A DNA stretch of 64,000 nt from Sceloporus undulatus (GCF_019175285.1 NC_056528.1:13383961-13447960); one strand, 5' to 3'. Positions 11,274 through 23,798 are shown, numbered from the stretch's first letter. Notes: generated from the sequence alone by a model not told the origin. Numbers and translations are program-made.

Positions 11274-14200
11274 TTATTTGTATCCCGCTCTTTCACGACA
11301 TTAAAAACATTAAAAAAACATTTTTTAAAGTTCATTAAAAAGGAATTAAATTATTACAGTATTAAAACAGAAAGTTAGTAAAAGAATAAAACATATTTTA
11401 TATTAATAATAATGATGATGATGATGATGATTTTTTTCATTTAAATTACATAACAAACACATAATACATACAGACTAAAATTCCCTCCCTTATCCCTTAT
11501 CTAAAATACAATAATCAAACTACAGTACAGTCGGCCCTTCTTAGACACAGGCAAGCAAAGGATGATCTGCATCACTGAGCGGGAGGGTTGGTTTTTTTGG
11601 CAAGGTTTGTTTGGAGGAGGTTTGCTGTCGCCTTTCTCTGAGGCTGAGAGAGTGTGACTTCTTGCCCAAGTCGAATAGGTTTCCATGGCTGACTGGGGAT
11701 GTAATGGGATTTCCTTGCCTGCAAGTCATTTCTGGCTCATGGTGACCCAAAGGCGACCCTATCATGGGGTTTTCTTGGCAAGATTCCTTCAGAGGAGGTT
11801 TGCCATTGCCTTTCTCTGAGGCTGAGAGAGTGTAACTTGCCCAAGGTCACCCAGTTGCTTTTCATGGCCGAGCGGTGATTCAAACCCTGGTCTCCAGAGT
11901 CAGCCCAGCACCCAAACCACTCTCCCAGGCTGGTCCTCATGTTTTAAACTTGGACATTTATTGTTGATGTCATTGTGTGCCTTCAAGTCATTTCTGACTT
12001 ATGGCAACTCTATCCTGAGGTTTTCTTGGCAAGATTTGTCCTGAGGAGGTTTGCCATTACATTTCCCCTGAGGCTGAGAGAGTATTTTATGTGTGTGTGT
12101 GTCTCTCTCTCTATATATATAATGAAACATTGCCCTATGCCTCCCCTAACCATTCCAAGAGACTGAGGAAAAAACACTATTTGAAGGGCACTCGATAGAA
12201 AGTTCTTCTGTATTTCTAATACAAAATACTTGCCTATTTCACCCCCTTCCCTGGTTCTTCTCTTTGCCATCTCCCTCCTGTCAGTTTCTAATAGGTAAGT
12301 CGTCCCATGAGAGAAGGCATTTCTTTACATGTTTTCTAAAGAGTCTCATGGAAAGCTGGTGATTTATAAAAGAGGTGTCAAGAAAACTCCATGATAAGGT
12401 CGCCTTAGGGTTGCGCCATAAGTCTGAAACTGCTTGAAGGCACACAACAAAACCACCACCAAAAACAGAGTGGATCACTTGCTTCCATTGCATTTAAAGT
12501 TGGGGAGAGGCAAGGTTGTTTCTGTTCCATTCTGTCACTCTCAATACCTTCCTGATCATCTGAGCCTTGGCAACTGTCGCACTCCAGCTGTTTGTTGTTG
12601 TTGTGTGCCTTCAAGTTATTTCTGATTTATGACAACTCTAAGGCAAGCCTATCACAGGGTTTTCTTGGTGAGATTTCTTCAGAAGGGTTTTGCCAGTGCC
12701 TCTTTCCAAAGCTGAGAGAGTGTGACTTATCTAGGGTTACCCAGTGGGTTTCCATGACTGAACGGGGATTTGAACTCTGGTCTCCAGAGTCCTTGTCCAG
12801 CACCCAAGCTATTACACCACACTGAGCCTAAATAACTCCAGATGTTATTGTACTGCAACCTAGGGCTGAGGAGAATTGTTGGCCAGAAATATCTGGAAGA
12901 CCACTCTTTGCCAACCTCTTCCATAAATGTGTGCAAAGAAAACTACCTGGTCTGTAATGCTTCCATATCGTAGGATGGCAAAGCTCCAAAGCAACTGCCC
13001 TTTGCTCCCTCTTTCTTTAGAGTTTGGTGTTCTTGTGGTGAGTGGCCTGTCATTTTAAGATTTCATGATAGCATTTCTTGCATATATAATGTTTATTGCT
13101 TCTTATCCAGTTCAGTGAGGCTAGACAGGGGTGCAAAGCAATTGGGAACTAAGTCAGGTTTTCTCTGATGCCTCCAAAGATACTTTAAAGACCCGGAAGA
13201 AGATGAAGCTTCAGAGTTAATGAATGGATATGAAATTGGGACATTGGTGTTTATATGAACATGTCACAAGCCAGGATGAAAGAAAAAGAGATTGTTACAT
13301 TAAGATGGTCTCAATCAGTTATAGTCTACTGAGAAGTCTTTCTTTCCGTCCAAGAATTGGCAATGCTTAAAGCAAATGCTGTTCAAGAAGGAGATTGTGA
13401 GAGTAGGAAAGCTCAGGCCTTGTGTAAAATACTTACCCAAAAAGAGCCAGCCCTTGTCCTAAGAACTGGTTTTATTTCGTAGTCAATACCAGAATAATAA
13501 AATATGGCTTTAAGAACATGCAGTGCTATTTTTTGTGTGCGTCATGACTGAACTTTTTCTCCAAATACCTAGCTTTAGCATTCAAAGGTGCCTTCCAAAG
13601 TCTTTTTGGGGGGGAAATTTTATTATTGAAATCTAGTAATGAAAACATTATTGTTTGTGTGGGAGAGAGTGAGACTATGGATGTCTGCACTTATGGACGT
13701 CTATATGGAGAGTGAGAGAGAGAGCAACATGCCCCTATCTGCTTTTCCCTTGGTCCAGCCCAGGGCCAAAAGATGTCTTTCCACTAAGTATACAGTGGAC
13801 AACTTGTTACCCATCATGTAGTTTTTGAACGGTAGCTCACATGATCCCCTGCTATTGCCTATAGTGAGACACAGATTGCCCACCTTCCATTAAATCTTCA
13901 TTATCACTTTTATTTTTGTCTTAGGGTTCACCCTATACTTAGAAGATATGTTTTGATGTATTTAACTGTCACCCTGTTTTTACTTCATGCCCAGCTCTAC
14001 AGACATTTAGTTGTGAGGTAATATATGAATAACCCAAATTTCCAGCTTGTTCTGGTTGAAGCCTTTTTTGAAAACCTCATCAGGCTGTCTTCTATTTAAA
14101 CCCATCCTCCATCTGTCCTACAGTTGCCTAACATAGCTTTCCCCTTCCCTCCAGATGCGTTGGATAACTTATTTATTTGATTTGTATCCTACTTTCCCCC

Positions 14201-17200
14201 GGAATAGGACTCAAAACAGCTTACAATACACAGTACATTTTAACAAAAATAAACACTATGGGTGCAGATGTTTTAAAATAGCATTAAAGCAGACATTCCA
14301 TGAAAACAGTATTTTGGAAATATTAAAAATGAAAGCAATTTAAACAGATAAAACAAAACAAGAGCGCACCCAGCTGCACATCACTCCACTTTGGCTCATC
14401 CAAGGTTGAAGGCCTGTTTAAACAAGAAAGTCTTTGCCTCTTGGGGATTATAGTCCCCAACAGCCACGAGGACTGGGAGCCATGGGCATTGCAGTCCAAC
14501 AGTTGTAGAGGGCACCCAGTCAGGGAAGGTGGCTTTAGCGCTACCTCTTAGTGATAACTGGGTAGCTACTGAGACTCAGCAAAGCAGCACATGTTTGGTC
14601 CTCTCCTCCCCCTTCCCCGCTACCATCTCTTTTCTTGGAAATGCTTAAATGGTTGCTCTATGCATTAGCATTGCAGCTGAGTTTCCCCCCAGCTCAGCGT
14701 GTTACAGAAAGGACCTTATCTACCATCGCAGGATCTCTGGGAAGCACAAAGTATGGGCTTGTTTTCACAGCAGGCAGAAAGGGGCCTCTCTCCTGTCATG
14801 GCTAGGGTTTGTTCTCCTACATGAATCTCCAGATCTGTCTCAAATTAATAACTGCGACTTCAGTTTTCAGATAACAGTGTTTTCTGTGAGCAGGGCAGCC
14901 CCAACAGAGCAATCTTTGGGGACAGTAACTGGGTAGAAGTAGTTAGCATTGGAGGCTGCGTTACAAAGACGCCGTTGTCCCCTTCCCCAGAGTACGGCCA
15001 AAACACTTGCCTCACGTAAGCGGATTTGAAAAGGACTAGGCCTTGGGTTAATATTTCTGCAATGATATATTTCGATATTCACTCCCATGCCTAATGTAGT
15101 GATTGCCAAGGAAATATTGATGCCAAAAGCCCAGGCGCCAACAAAGTCATAGTTGAACCCTATTTTGAGGCTTGTACCCCTGGAATGCAATGCTTGAATG
15201 TCACCTCCTTGCTATGCTGGCTGGGGGATTCTGGGAGCTGTAGTCCAAAAAAGTATTTTTTCCAAGTTCTGAGTACATCTGCGTATCTTTAGATGATGGT
15301 CGGCCAGGCCTGAACTGTTAATGAGTTCATTGGTTTATGTATTAAAAGTATTTTAAAATCATTTTTCTCCTCACTGGGCCCCCGATGCAGTGATCAAAAC
15401 AATAAGTTGCTTTTCTAACATTATACCGGTTACTTCTTCAGTCACTGTACTCAATAAAAGAAAGGAATTACTTCTAAAAAGTAGCAGTTCAGGCTCTGTG
15501 TTGGGCTGCAACTCCCATCATCCCTGACCCTTGGCTATGCTGGATAGGGCTGAGGGAGTTGTGGTCCTATGGCATCTAGAGGACCTTGTATCCCTCCAAG
15601 GTAAAGAACTGATCTCAGTGGAACTTTTTACTGTATTCTCAGAATTAAAATATTAGTGTTTCTATGAATTCTCTTGTGGGATGATGATTCATGTATGTGT
15701 CTGTTTGGTCTTGCCTTTCAGAGGTGGAGCGGAACTCCTGTTCGATGGGATCAAAAAGCATCAGGTGACTCTGCCCAGCCAGCCTGAACCTTGTGAGTAT
15801 TTGGAGGATGATTGTTCTTGCGAAAAGAGGGCAAAGTGTGGCATCATTGAACAAAAAAAGGTTCATAATGGGTTTTATTCCCTAGACAATTAGATGCCAT
15901 TTTAGAAAGCATGTTTATGTTTTTGTAGGTGCTTTTGATCACATTTGTTTTAGTGTTTGTAAGCCACCTGGAGTCCAAGTATTGGGGAAAACGGAGGGAC
16001 ATTAATGAAGAAATAGCCGTAAGAACAACTGTTACTAGCAAGGAAGGCTGAGTCGCTTCCTGTTCCCAGATTTAGCCATTTGTTCTACCTATATAAGGAT
16101 AACCATTTCTGTCTTTTGATGCTATTTCTGGTTATAATGATCCCATTGCTCCAAAGTTGGTGGCAGAAAGGTTGCCAGGGTAAGGATGGATGGATGGAGA
16201 GGGAGGGCGCAGGAGGTCCGTCCGCAGCCCTTTAAACCCCTCAGCAGCAGCAGCAACAGCAGCAGCGTTTGGTTCACACGGTTCATGGTGCCAGCTGTTC
16301 CTTTCTCCTCTCCTGCCCTCCCTGGCAGGGACTGTTTACTGAGCTCTCCCTTCCCTCCTCCCGGCTCCTGTGCAAAATTGCTTTTCAAAAGAGCCACTTT
16401 CTGCTTAATTAAACAATGAGCCTCCCCCCTCTCTGTCCCTCCACACATCTGTAAAGCCCCTTCTGCGGACTCTTTATCCCACAAACTGCTCCATTCTTAA
16501 CCCCTTTCACTTGTAAATCTCTTCCACCACCGCTCCCCCCTCCCTTGCCAATGGTCTCACTGGCCTTTCTCTCTGCCCCCTGCCAAATTTTGCCTTTCAA
16601 GTCAGAAGCTGAGAGAAGTTTGGTGACACTGTGGTGGTCAGGTGGGGGGTATTTTGAGCACTTTTGGGTTCACCACGAGTCTCACAACTTTGGGACTGGC
16701 TGTGGCAGAGCTGCTTCTTAAGATTGGAACACCTAATCGCAGAACAAACAAGATTGGAAGAATCCCCTTCTGTACCTCCAAATCAAGTAAAATATTATTT
16801 AAATCAATAATTCCTAAACAGCACTTAACTCCAGCACTTCAAGATTAAATTGGCTGGGTTTTGGGGGGATAGGACTTGGGTAGATCCAGATTCTGAGTTC
16901 CAAAATCAGATAGATTACCTTGGACCAGTCGCTCTTCTCTCAGCCTTGCCTACTTCACAGTGGGTCCTTTCACACAGTTATAGTGCTACGGTTTCACTTT
17001 ACCTGTCACGGCAAAATCCTATGGAATCCTGGGATTTGCAGTATAGGGAGGGAGTGTTTTCAGACAGAAAGTGTTAGTGCCTAACCAAACTACAAATCCC
17101 AGGATTCTGTTGGATGTTGCCTTGGCAGTTAAAATGGAATCATAGTGCTAGAATTGTAGTAGTGGGAAAGGGCCCAGGATTAAATAGGAAAAAGAACTAT

Positions 17201-18705
17201 GGATTCTTTCTTTTGTTTCATGCAGCCCTATGCATGTCTACTTAGAAATAAGTCCCATTAGCTTTTACTACCAGATAAGTGAATATAGAATTACAGCCCT
17301 AGAAACTTGAAGTGAAGAAGAAACAAAGCTTGAGATTTTTAGGAAGGTAGGATCTGCACCCAGGATTGGTCTCATGAAAGCGTAAACACTGGTTGAATAC
17401 TTGCTGGCTCTGTGTCAGGATGGGTAGCTGTGTATAGCCCAGGGGCCAAGTTTCCAGTTGCTGTCCCACTCTGGCAGGGCACTAAAATACCTTGTTTTGC
17501 CTCTGTTCTTTAAAATGGAGGCCAGAGTGATGCTGCATCACTTTCTGGCACCATTTTCAAGGGAAAAAATGGAGTGAAAAGACAGTATTTTGGAGAATAC
17601 AAAAAGTTGGAGGGTAGTTTGTATATTTGCACATAATTGAGAGGGTTTTGGTGAGTGGTTTCCAATTATCTATAACCAAATGGCTTAGGTAATATAAAAT
17701 TAGCCCTCAAATAATAATTTTAAAGTATTTAATAAATGCTGTTTTTTACTCCACTAAGTAAGGAAGACGGGGTTCTTTTGTTTTGCCAAACATATTATTG
17801 TTGTGCCTTGTTGTCCCTCCCCAAGGAACGTGTTAGGGAATATTGTCTGCAGTGAGTGAATTTCCATGTTCTGGGCTGGTTGTCCTTCTGGACACTGCAA
17901 GGGCTTTGTCCTCCCAGGGTTCTGCCGTTAGCTTTGCATCTTTGCTTGGGCTCTTCCAGGGTGGGGGATAGAGGAGAAAGGGAGGCAGATATGAAATATA
18001 TCATGTCCCAGAGGATTGCTCCTCATTACCATAACATGCATGTGCCATTTCCATAAATGTGACAGATGCCAAACCTTGCTTGTTGGTGGGGGTTGACCAT
18101 TTTTCCCTTCCCAGGGGTGAACCGAGCATGCCGTATGTTGTGTTTGGACCTGAGTTCACAGCCTTACTTCCACCACCACCCTATCTCTGCTCTTCACACA
18201 CATACACATCTCTTTACACACACAATCATACACTTCCCTGGTCTTACCCTTGGCCTCTTTGCTGTTGATTTTGTTGGAAACAGTAGTTTCTCAGGTTTCT
18301 CAGGTTGGATCCTTGTATCTCTACCTAAACTAGGTGTGAGTGGCCCTGACTCACACATCTGTGGCTCTTAAAGTACCTCCTGAGTACAGCGATTGTCATC
18401 CCCAGAGCCTCCAAGCCCCCAGCAGAAAATTGATGTCACTTTGAACATAGGCTACTGGGAAGGGGAAGAAGGGTGAAAATTGGCCCACCCCAAAATTGGA
18501 CACCCCTGAACTAAAAGGATGGGAAGGCTCTTTTCCTCCTGAAACCCTGGATAGCTGCTGGAATTCAGAGTAGACAGTACTGGTTAGATAGACAAATAAT
18601 CAGACATGATAAGGAACCTTCTATCTCTGCCAGCCAGGTATGTTGCATTTGTCCTGGGAGCCAAGCCAACATACAGAGGAGAACTGGGATTATTCCAAAA
18701 TTATC

Positions 18706-18739
<34 letters not shown>

Positions 18740-21700
18740 GGTGAGCCTTCCATAACCTGGGTCTTCACACTGTTGGGAATTTGGAGGCATGAGTGAGACC
18801 TTCCCATCCTTCTATCCTTGCCCCCTCCAGTCCCCCCCCCCCCATGATTTGAAGAGTAAGTCATCTATCAGTCAAGGGAAGGTTACAAATGCTCTCCCCA
18901 TTCTAGCAAAGGGATGGGCTGGGGGATAAATGAAGAGGCTCAGCAAAAGCGGCTGGGGAGGGGATACTTTGTCATGACTACGGGCCAGTGGCTGAGAATG
19001 TAGGCGGGGTGACGCTTGGCCACAGTTAGTGACCTCAGCAAATTGGAGTTGCGCCATGGTCAGTATGATAAATGATCTCCTCCTCTGGGGTGGGGCGGGA
19101 TGGAGGGGGAAGGGAGAGCAAGGTCAAAGTGGGGGGTGAGCAGCAGCCCATGGGGAAGGTGTCCACCAGCAGTTCAAGAGCTGACCCCTCCCCGATGTTG
19201 CTGTGCCAGCGTCTTAGTAACCAAGCTCAACATCTTTATTTATGATGGCGTCTGTCTTTCCATCTTGAGGTGTCTCCTGGTGGTTGGGTCCTTTTCTTTA
19301 TTCTTTTTGGAATTAACTCTCTTGGTTGCTCTGTCCCCCTTGCACCTGCTCCAACTTCAAGACAGCTGTCTTGTTATTTTATTTATATCCCACCTTTCTC
19401 CCAGTATGAGACCTAAGGCAGCTCTCTCATCTGGTCTCCACACCACTAAAGCAGTAGCATGTAAGTTGGGTTGATTGATGATGGGCTTTATGTCTTTAAC
19501 AGAACTTTTGGTACCAGAGGCAGAAATATCATGCAAGGAATCAGGATAAGTTCTTACACCACAAAAAAGGAAGAGCAGTTCAACATATTTCAGCCAAGTC
19601 AAAACTGACAATATAGTTTGCTATCCGTGGATTTAAGCATCCGTGAACGGCAAGCCCTGTAGTCGCCAATAGTGGTGCGTGCACACAGCCACACTAGCAG
19701 CTGCGTACACGTTGTGCCACTATTAGGTATACCAGGACTTAATGTCCCATGTTTTTTTGTATCTGCGGGGAGTTCTGGAACAGATCCCCCTCAGATACCA
19801 AGGTATGACTGTATGTGTATGTGAAATAATTAATAATAATAACAGTAACAACAACAACAAATACAAGTCAAGTAAGCCTTGCATAAGTAGAGACAAATAT
19901 TTTCAACCTTCTGTTGGAGATTATTTGAAAGCTTCTTCCAAAATTCATCCAAGAATTTATTTTTCTTTCACCAGCCTATACTTCTTTATGATTTCCATTT
20001 TGGGAGGCAGACTTATAGAACCCAGACGTATAGTACTTATAGCCCCAAAGAGTATATAACTACATGTATAAATGTAGACTCTAAAATTTAAAAAAACACC
20101 TGAAGCCTTTCTGTTTGCTTTTTTTCTTTCTTTCAGGGGATATTCGGAACTTGCTGGTGTGGATTAAAGAGAACCTATTGAAAGAGAGACCGGAGTTGTT
20201 TGTACAAGGAGAATCTGTGTAGGTATAACACTTGCCCAGATATTGTGGGAAGGAAGTAAACAGACCCTGAAGACAATAACCTTTGGCTCATTTGCTCAGT
20301 ATGCAGAAGAATGTTTCTTCTGCATGTTGACTGGGGCTGGTCCTATCTGGGTGGACAAAGAGTAACTACTGAGGATTTCTGTTCAGAGCTAGGTTCCATT
20401 GAATCCAATGGTAGTTTCATCAAACCCTATGCAAGCATTGTAAAACCTCACCACAAACTGTCTTGAATCTGCTGCTACTGAATTTCATTGGGTAATTGCC
20501 TATATTCAGTGAGAAAGAAAGAATCTCTCCTTCTCATGGTACATAAATTCAGAGGATCTCTCTCTCTCTCTTCCTCACACCCTGCGTGTTTGTGTGTATA
20601 TTTTGCAGTTTGCAATCATTTTTCTAATTTAATGTGGTAGTTACACTGGTGAGTCTGTTTTGGCTTTTTTGAGAGAGAGAGAGAGAGAGAGATGTGCTGT
20701 GTCTAGCTTCCTTGTTGTTCTTCTGTCCTGTGAAACCAAGGCTGAAAAAAGCAGACATGTTTGCAGGACCAGAGTTTGCTCTCTTATCCCTTTTCCCTGT
20801 CTTTTTTTTATTCATGCACAGTTAAAATCAGACAATCTTGCAGCTTTTTGACTGGCAGACGAACAAAATATATAGCTGGGGGCTGCAGAGGGAAGGAAAA
20901 ACCCAGCCAGCCCCGTGGTGCATAATTCCTTAAACCCCGATCCACCCACCTCCTATCTATCCTTGGTAGAACATGGCTTCTTCTGTGTCCCACAGTTCTC
21001 CTTGCTGACTTAATGCAGCCAGCCTTCAGATGGAGTCAGCTGTTTGGAGAACAGTCAGAGTTGCACAGCCCTCTTGGTATTTCTCCTCATTCCACCTTTC
21101 CTTTAAAAAACCCCCAACTTTAATCTTTCAGAAGCACAGAGCCCTCCTCTGCGGTGAGGTGGGGGTGGCGTTAGGGAGGGGGCGTTGCGCGTTCGTCATC
21201 ACCCCGTGTGTGTGTTTGTGAGCCAGAGGAGTGTACGCCAACCAGGTCCCCCCACCAGCCACCCCCCACGGCAGCGTGAACATCAGTTCCAGGGCTCTGC
21301 CAGGAATCAAAGCGGGGGAATCCCCTTGTCTCTGATCCAAGGCTTGGGGTTGATCCTGGATGCTTACTGCCACTCAGCCACAGGGTCTGCAGTTGCTGCC
21401 TGTAGCCGCATAAACTTGCATGTGCTTCATCTGCAGGGCATAGATTTCAGTTACAGAGGCTGAGCTAGATTATTTTGAGAAGCTGATAGCGCTAGACCCA
21501 GAGCCATCTTGCAAAGAGAGCCTCTCTCTTTCCCTGCACAAGACAGTATTCATGTGAGAGTCTGGTTGCTTTTATGCAGCCCAAGCCACCCATCAATACA
21601 AGAGGGAGGTATGGGAAATCTTGAGGAAACCCCACGGTTTATAAAAGGACAAGACATGTTTACTAGTAGGGTGAAGAAAAAACTGGAAGAAAAACTAAGT

Positions 21701-23798
21701 GTTCTCAGTAGCCAGAGAATGCTGGCTGACTGGCTTTTAGTTTTAGGTTTTTCTGGGTGGGAAACAGTAGACCAGGAGGTGAGAGAATGGAACGCAGCAC
21801 CCAGAAACCTCCACTGCAGCACTTCCTCATTGCGACATTTTGTTGTGTTGTACAAGCTGTGTGCATTCTGGGATTGTGCCAAGTGTGAAAGCTGGAACTG
21901 AACACAGATTTTAGTAACCCTCAATCTCTGAAGTTGTTTTAAAAATAAGCACAAGGCTGGGGGAACCTTTTTTAGTCTTTATATCAGTGTGATGGAATTG
22001 CTGGAAAGATGCAGTGTGAGCAACTGGTGTGGTCTGTGAAATCAGTCTCTGCTGTGGGGTCTGAAGCAGTCATTTCTTGAGATTTGTAGTTGATAACAAG
22101 CTGAACATGAGTCAGCTGTGTGAGGCGGCAGCAAAAAAGGTGAATATGATTGTAAGCTGCTGCTGTTTCAAAGTTCACGAGCTTTGTAGCAGGAGTAGTT
22201 TTAGTTGATCCAGAACATCTCTGAGGTACTCTGTCCTGGTACAGGTGCTGCCTAGAATCAGGAATGGGAATCATATATCCCACCAGATGTTATGAGACTG
22301 CAGCTCTTAGCATTCATCACTATTGGTTGTGGCATATGGGAGCTGCAGTCCCACAATATCTGGAAAGTTGTCACACAGAAGAGGGTGAAGAGCTATTCTT
22401 TACTGCCAGACAAAGCAGCACTGGATCTGATGAGCTTAAGTTAAAGGATTAATTATGGCTGAGCTTTAGGAGACACATCTGTAGAGTTCAAGTTGATGGC
22501 AATAGGATGAAAGGTCCACAGGGTCGGAATGGACTCTTCATCACAGGAGAGTTTCAGCCAGGAGCTGGGTAGCAACCAGCCTGTCCTATCTGTGGTACCT
22601 TCCACAACCTACCATCCTGTTCAGCTTGTTATTGTTGTGTGCCATCAGGTTGACTTTGACTTATGTCAACCCTCTCCTTGAGTTTTCATGGCAGGATTTA
22701 TTAAAAGAAAGTTTGGAATTGAGATCCTATCCGCTGTTGTTATATAAATAAGAGCTAACTCTGATTTATGACAGCACTTTCTTGGCTATATTTATTGAGA
22801 GGAGGCTACCTATGCTTTCTTGTGAGGATGAGAATGTGTAACTTGCCAGAGGTCACCCAGTGGGTTTCCATGACTAAGAGGAGATTCAGACCCTGGTTTC
22901 CCAATCTTAGTTCAGCACTCAAACTGATACACTGTGCTGACTCCCTGTCCATCTAATAGCTCCTCTCTTTCCTTGCAGGCGGCCAGGAATCTTGGTCCTT
23001 ATCAATGACTCTGACTGGGAGCTGATGGTTCGTATGTCTTCTAGCATTTTGTGTTTGCTTATTTTTGTAGCTCTCTTTTACCAACCATACTGTGCATTTC
23101 TCTTCTGAAATTAGCTTGAATAACTGCTTCCCCAGATATTTTTTGGGTGGAGTGAAATGGAAGGGAAGGAGGTAAATGATGCAAAACTGACTGGTTGTGG
23201 GGAGACAATGGAGGAAGATGGTATTGGCCAACCTTCTCTAGCTTGGTGATCATAAATATGTTGTGCTATAACTCCCAGCATCCCTAGTTGGTCACTTGGT
23301 TTATAATATGCCAAGGACTCCTCAAAGTAAGTTACTGTATAAAGCAAGGACTATGACTGCCAGAAGACCTCAGCCCCAGTATGTCCACTTGATATGCTCC
23401 TCAGAACTAGGAAAAGTTGCTCTTTTGGACTGCCAGATATCCCCGGTGATCATGTATTGTGGGGGATTTCTAGCAACTGTAATCCAAAAGAGTAACTTCT
23501 CCAAGCTCTGGTCTTTCTTGACTGTTTTTGAGGTCCCTCTTGTGTTTCCCTCCAAAAGACTTTTTGCAACCCTCAGGGGGAAAAAATCTTGTTAATAAAC
23601 CTCTCTCTTCTGAGCTGTTTTGATCACATAAAAGCTGGAATTTGGAGAACTGACTTTACTGTGACTACCTATGAAAACAGAGAAATCACATCCTCTCTTT
23701 CTCTCTCTCCTTTCCCTTCTTTTCATCAGGGGGAGCTGGACTATCAACTCCAAGACCAAGATAATGTGGTTTTCATCTCCACCTTACATGGTGGTTAG
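10501..23798 (+). CDS. URM1: URM1, ubiquitin-related modifier 1 (five exons, complete)
   Basis: Complete coding sequence, 306 nt and 101 aa including the initiator, the same length as human URM1. Segments: 10501-10535, 15722-15792, 20137-20218, 22979-23027, 23730-23798; phases 2, 1, 2, 0. URM1 is a beta-grasp ubiquitin-like protein. MOCS3/UBA4 converts its C-terminus to a thiocarboxylate, which supplies sulfur for 2-thiolation of tRNA wobble uridine via CTU1/CTU2 and can conjugate to lysines. Visible landmarks: [20 protein letters not shown] at the N-terminus, [20 protein letters not shown] in the middle, and [20 protein letters not shown] followed by the essential Gly-Gly. The start is the only ATG in a Kozak-like context (caaaATGg) and matches orthologues. 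Exons 3 and 4 have weaker donors with a competing GT four bases downstream. Introns 1-3 are repeat-rich. Confidence 0.97.
10729..11062 (-). mobile_element. TA-flanked MITE, second family, reverse copy
   Basis: Starts TACATCGTCCCTCCATCTTC with taatgttaggggcacaagac and contains repeated ctctaggaatctctaggtc. The far terminal repeat is missing where a SINE begins (agccttttctgacttatgg). Confidence 0.7.
11062..11200 (-). mobile_element. Sauria-type SINE, truncated
   Basis: Reverse tail and body (tgacttatggtgaccctg, gaggctgagagagtgtgac, ggctgagtgg), lacking the tRNA-like head. Confidence 0.8.
11239..11271 (+). repeat. (ATT)n microsatellite
   Basis: About 10 units following a SINE tail scrap, then a tatcccgctctttc motif found at other LINE/SINE tails. 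Confidence 0.9.
11588..11712 (-). mobile_element. Sauria-type SINE fragment
   Basis: Body only in reverse: ggcaaggtttgtttggagg, ctctgaggctgagagagtg, ggtttccatggctgactgg. Confidence 0.75.
11715..11938 (-). mobile_element. Sauria-type SINE, near full length
   Basis: Reverse copy from tail (caagtcatttctggctcatg) to head (cagcacccaaaccactctcc), with B-box inverse aaaccctggtctccagagtc. Confidence 0.85.
11963..12085 (-). mobile_element. Sauria-type SINE, 3' half
   Basis: Reverse tail tgtgccttcaagtcatttct and body up to gaggctgagagagta. Confidence 0.8.
12374..12462 (+). mobile_element. Sauria-type SINE, 3' end
   Basis: Forward tail only: aagaaaactccatgataagg, cgccttagggttgcgccata, cttgaaggcacacaacaaa. 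Confidence 0.8.
12589..12827 (-). mobile_element. Sauria-type SINE, near full length
   Basis: Reverse copy starting with (GTT)n and gtgtgccttcaagttattt and ending cacccaagctattacaccac, the inverse of the tRNA-like head. Confidence 0.88.
15722..15792 (+). CDS. URM1: URM1 exon 2
   Basis: Acceptor ttgcctttcag, donor gtgagt. Encodes [20 protein letters not shown] and PEP, with the first base of Trp36. Confidence 0.96.
16962..17174. mobile_element. Hairpin MITE, related family
   Basis: Ends GGGTCCTTTCACAC and the inverse of gtgggaaagggccc. The interior has cctgggatttgcagta and caaactacaaatcccagg. Confidence 0.75.
18705..18740 (+). repeat. (ATT)n microsatellite
   Basis: About 11 units in URM1 intron 2. 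Confidence 0.9.
19614..19811 (+). mobile_element. TA-flanked MITE, diverged
   Basis: Left end tagtttgctatccgtggatt; right end ctcagataccaaggtatgac with TA following. Carries ccgtggattta and atctgcggggagttctggaa characteristic of pogo/Tigger-type MITEs. Confidence 0.55.
20137..20218 (+). CDS. URM1: URM1 exon 3
   Basis: Acceptor ctttctttcag. Encodes [20 protein letters not shown] and LFVQGES. The reading frame requires the donor GTAGGT at 20219. A second GT (gtataa) at 20223 would add an in-frame TAG. Confidence 0.93.
22625..22700 (-). mobile_element. Sauria-type SINE, 3' fragment
   Basis: Reverse tail (ttgttgtgtgccatcaggtt, gacttatgtcaaccctctcc) only. Confidence 0.65.
22735..22945 (-). mobile_element. 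Sauria-type SINE next to URM1 exon 4
   Basis: Diverged reverse copy (ctctgatttatgacagcac, aggtcacccagtgggtttcc, gatacactgtgctgac). It ends about 35 bp before the exon 4 acceptor. Confidence 0.8.
22979..23027 (+). CDS. URM1: URM1 exon 4
   Basis: Acceptor ccttgcag. Encodes [17 protein letters not shown], phase 0 at the end. The donor that keeps the frame is GTTCGT at 23028, weak at +3 and +4. A better-looking GTATGT lies four bases downstream and would shift the frame. A SINE fragment ends about 35 bp before the acceptor. Confidence 0.92.
23730..23798 (+). CDS. URM1: URM1 exon 5 with C-terminal Gly-Gly
   Basis: Acceptor ttttcatcag. Encodes [22 protein letters not shown], then TAG at 23796-23798. 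The terminal Gly-Gly is the site of thiocarboxylation and is intact. Confidence 0.97.
   Translation, partial: GELDYQLQDQDNVVFISTLHGG

Larger units (their letters stand above)
10536..15721 (+). other. URM1 intron 1
   Basis: A 5.2-kb intron. Its first 2.3 kb is mostly repeats (a TA-flanked MITE at 10729-11062 and a chain of SINE pieces at 11062-12827). The remainder to 15721 shows LINE-tail-like scraps (about 14165-14345), short fragments of hairpin MITEs, and no exon. Confidence 0.8.
15793..20136 (+). other. URM1 intron 2
   Basis: A 4.3-kb intron. Contains a hairpin MITE (16962-17174), an ATT microsatellite (about 18705-18740) and a TA-flanked MITE (19614-19811). A CAG/AGC-rich stretch lies near 16245-16265. 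No additional exon is seen. Confidence 0.8.
20219..22978 (+). other. URM1 intron 3
   Basis: A 2.8-kb intron holding a GA dinucleotide run (about 20671-20692) and degraded minus-strand SINE copies (22625-22700 and 22735-22945). Otherwise no recognised element. Confidence 0.8.
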
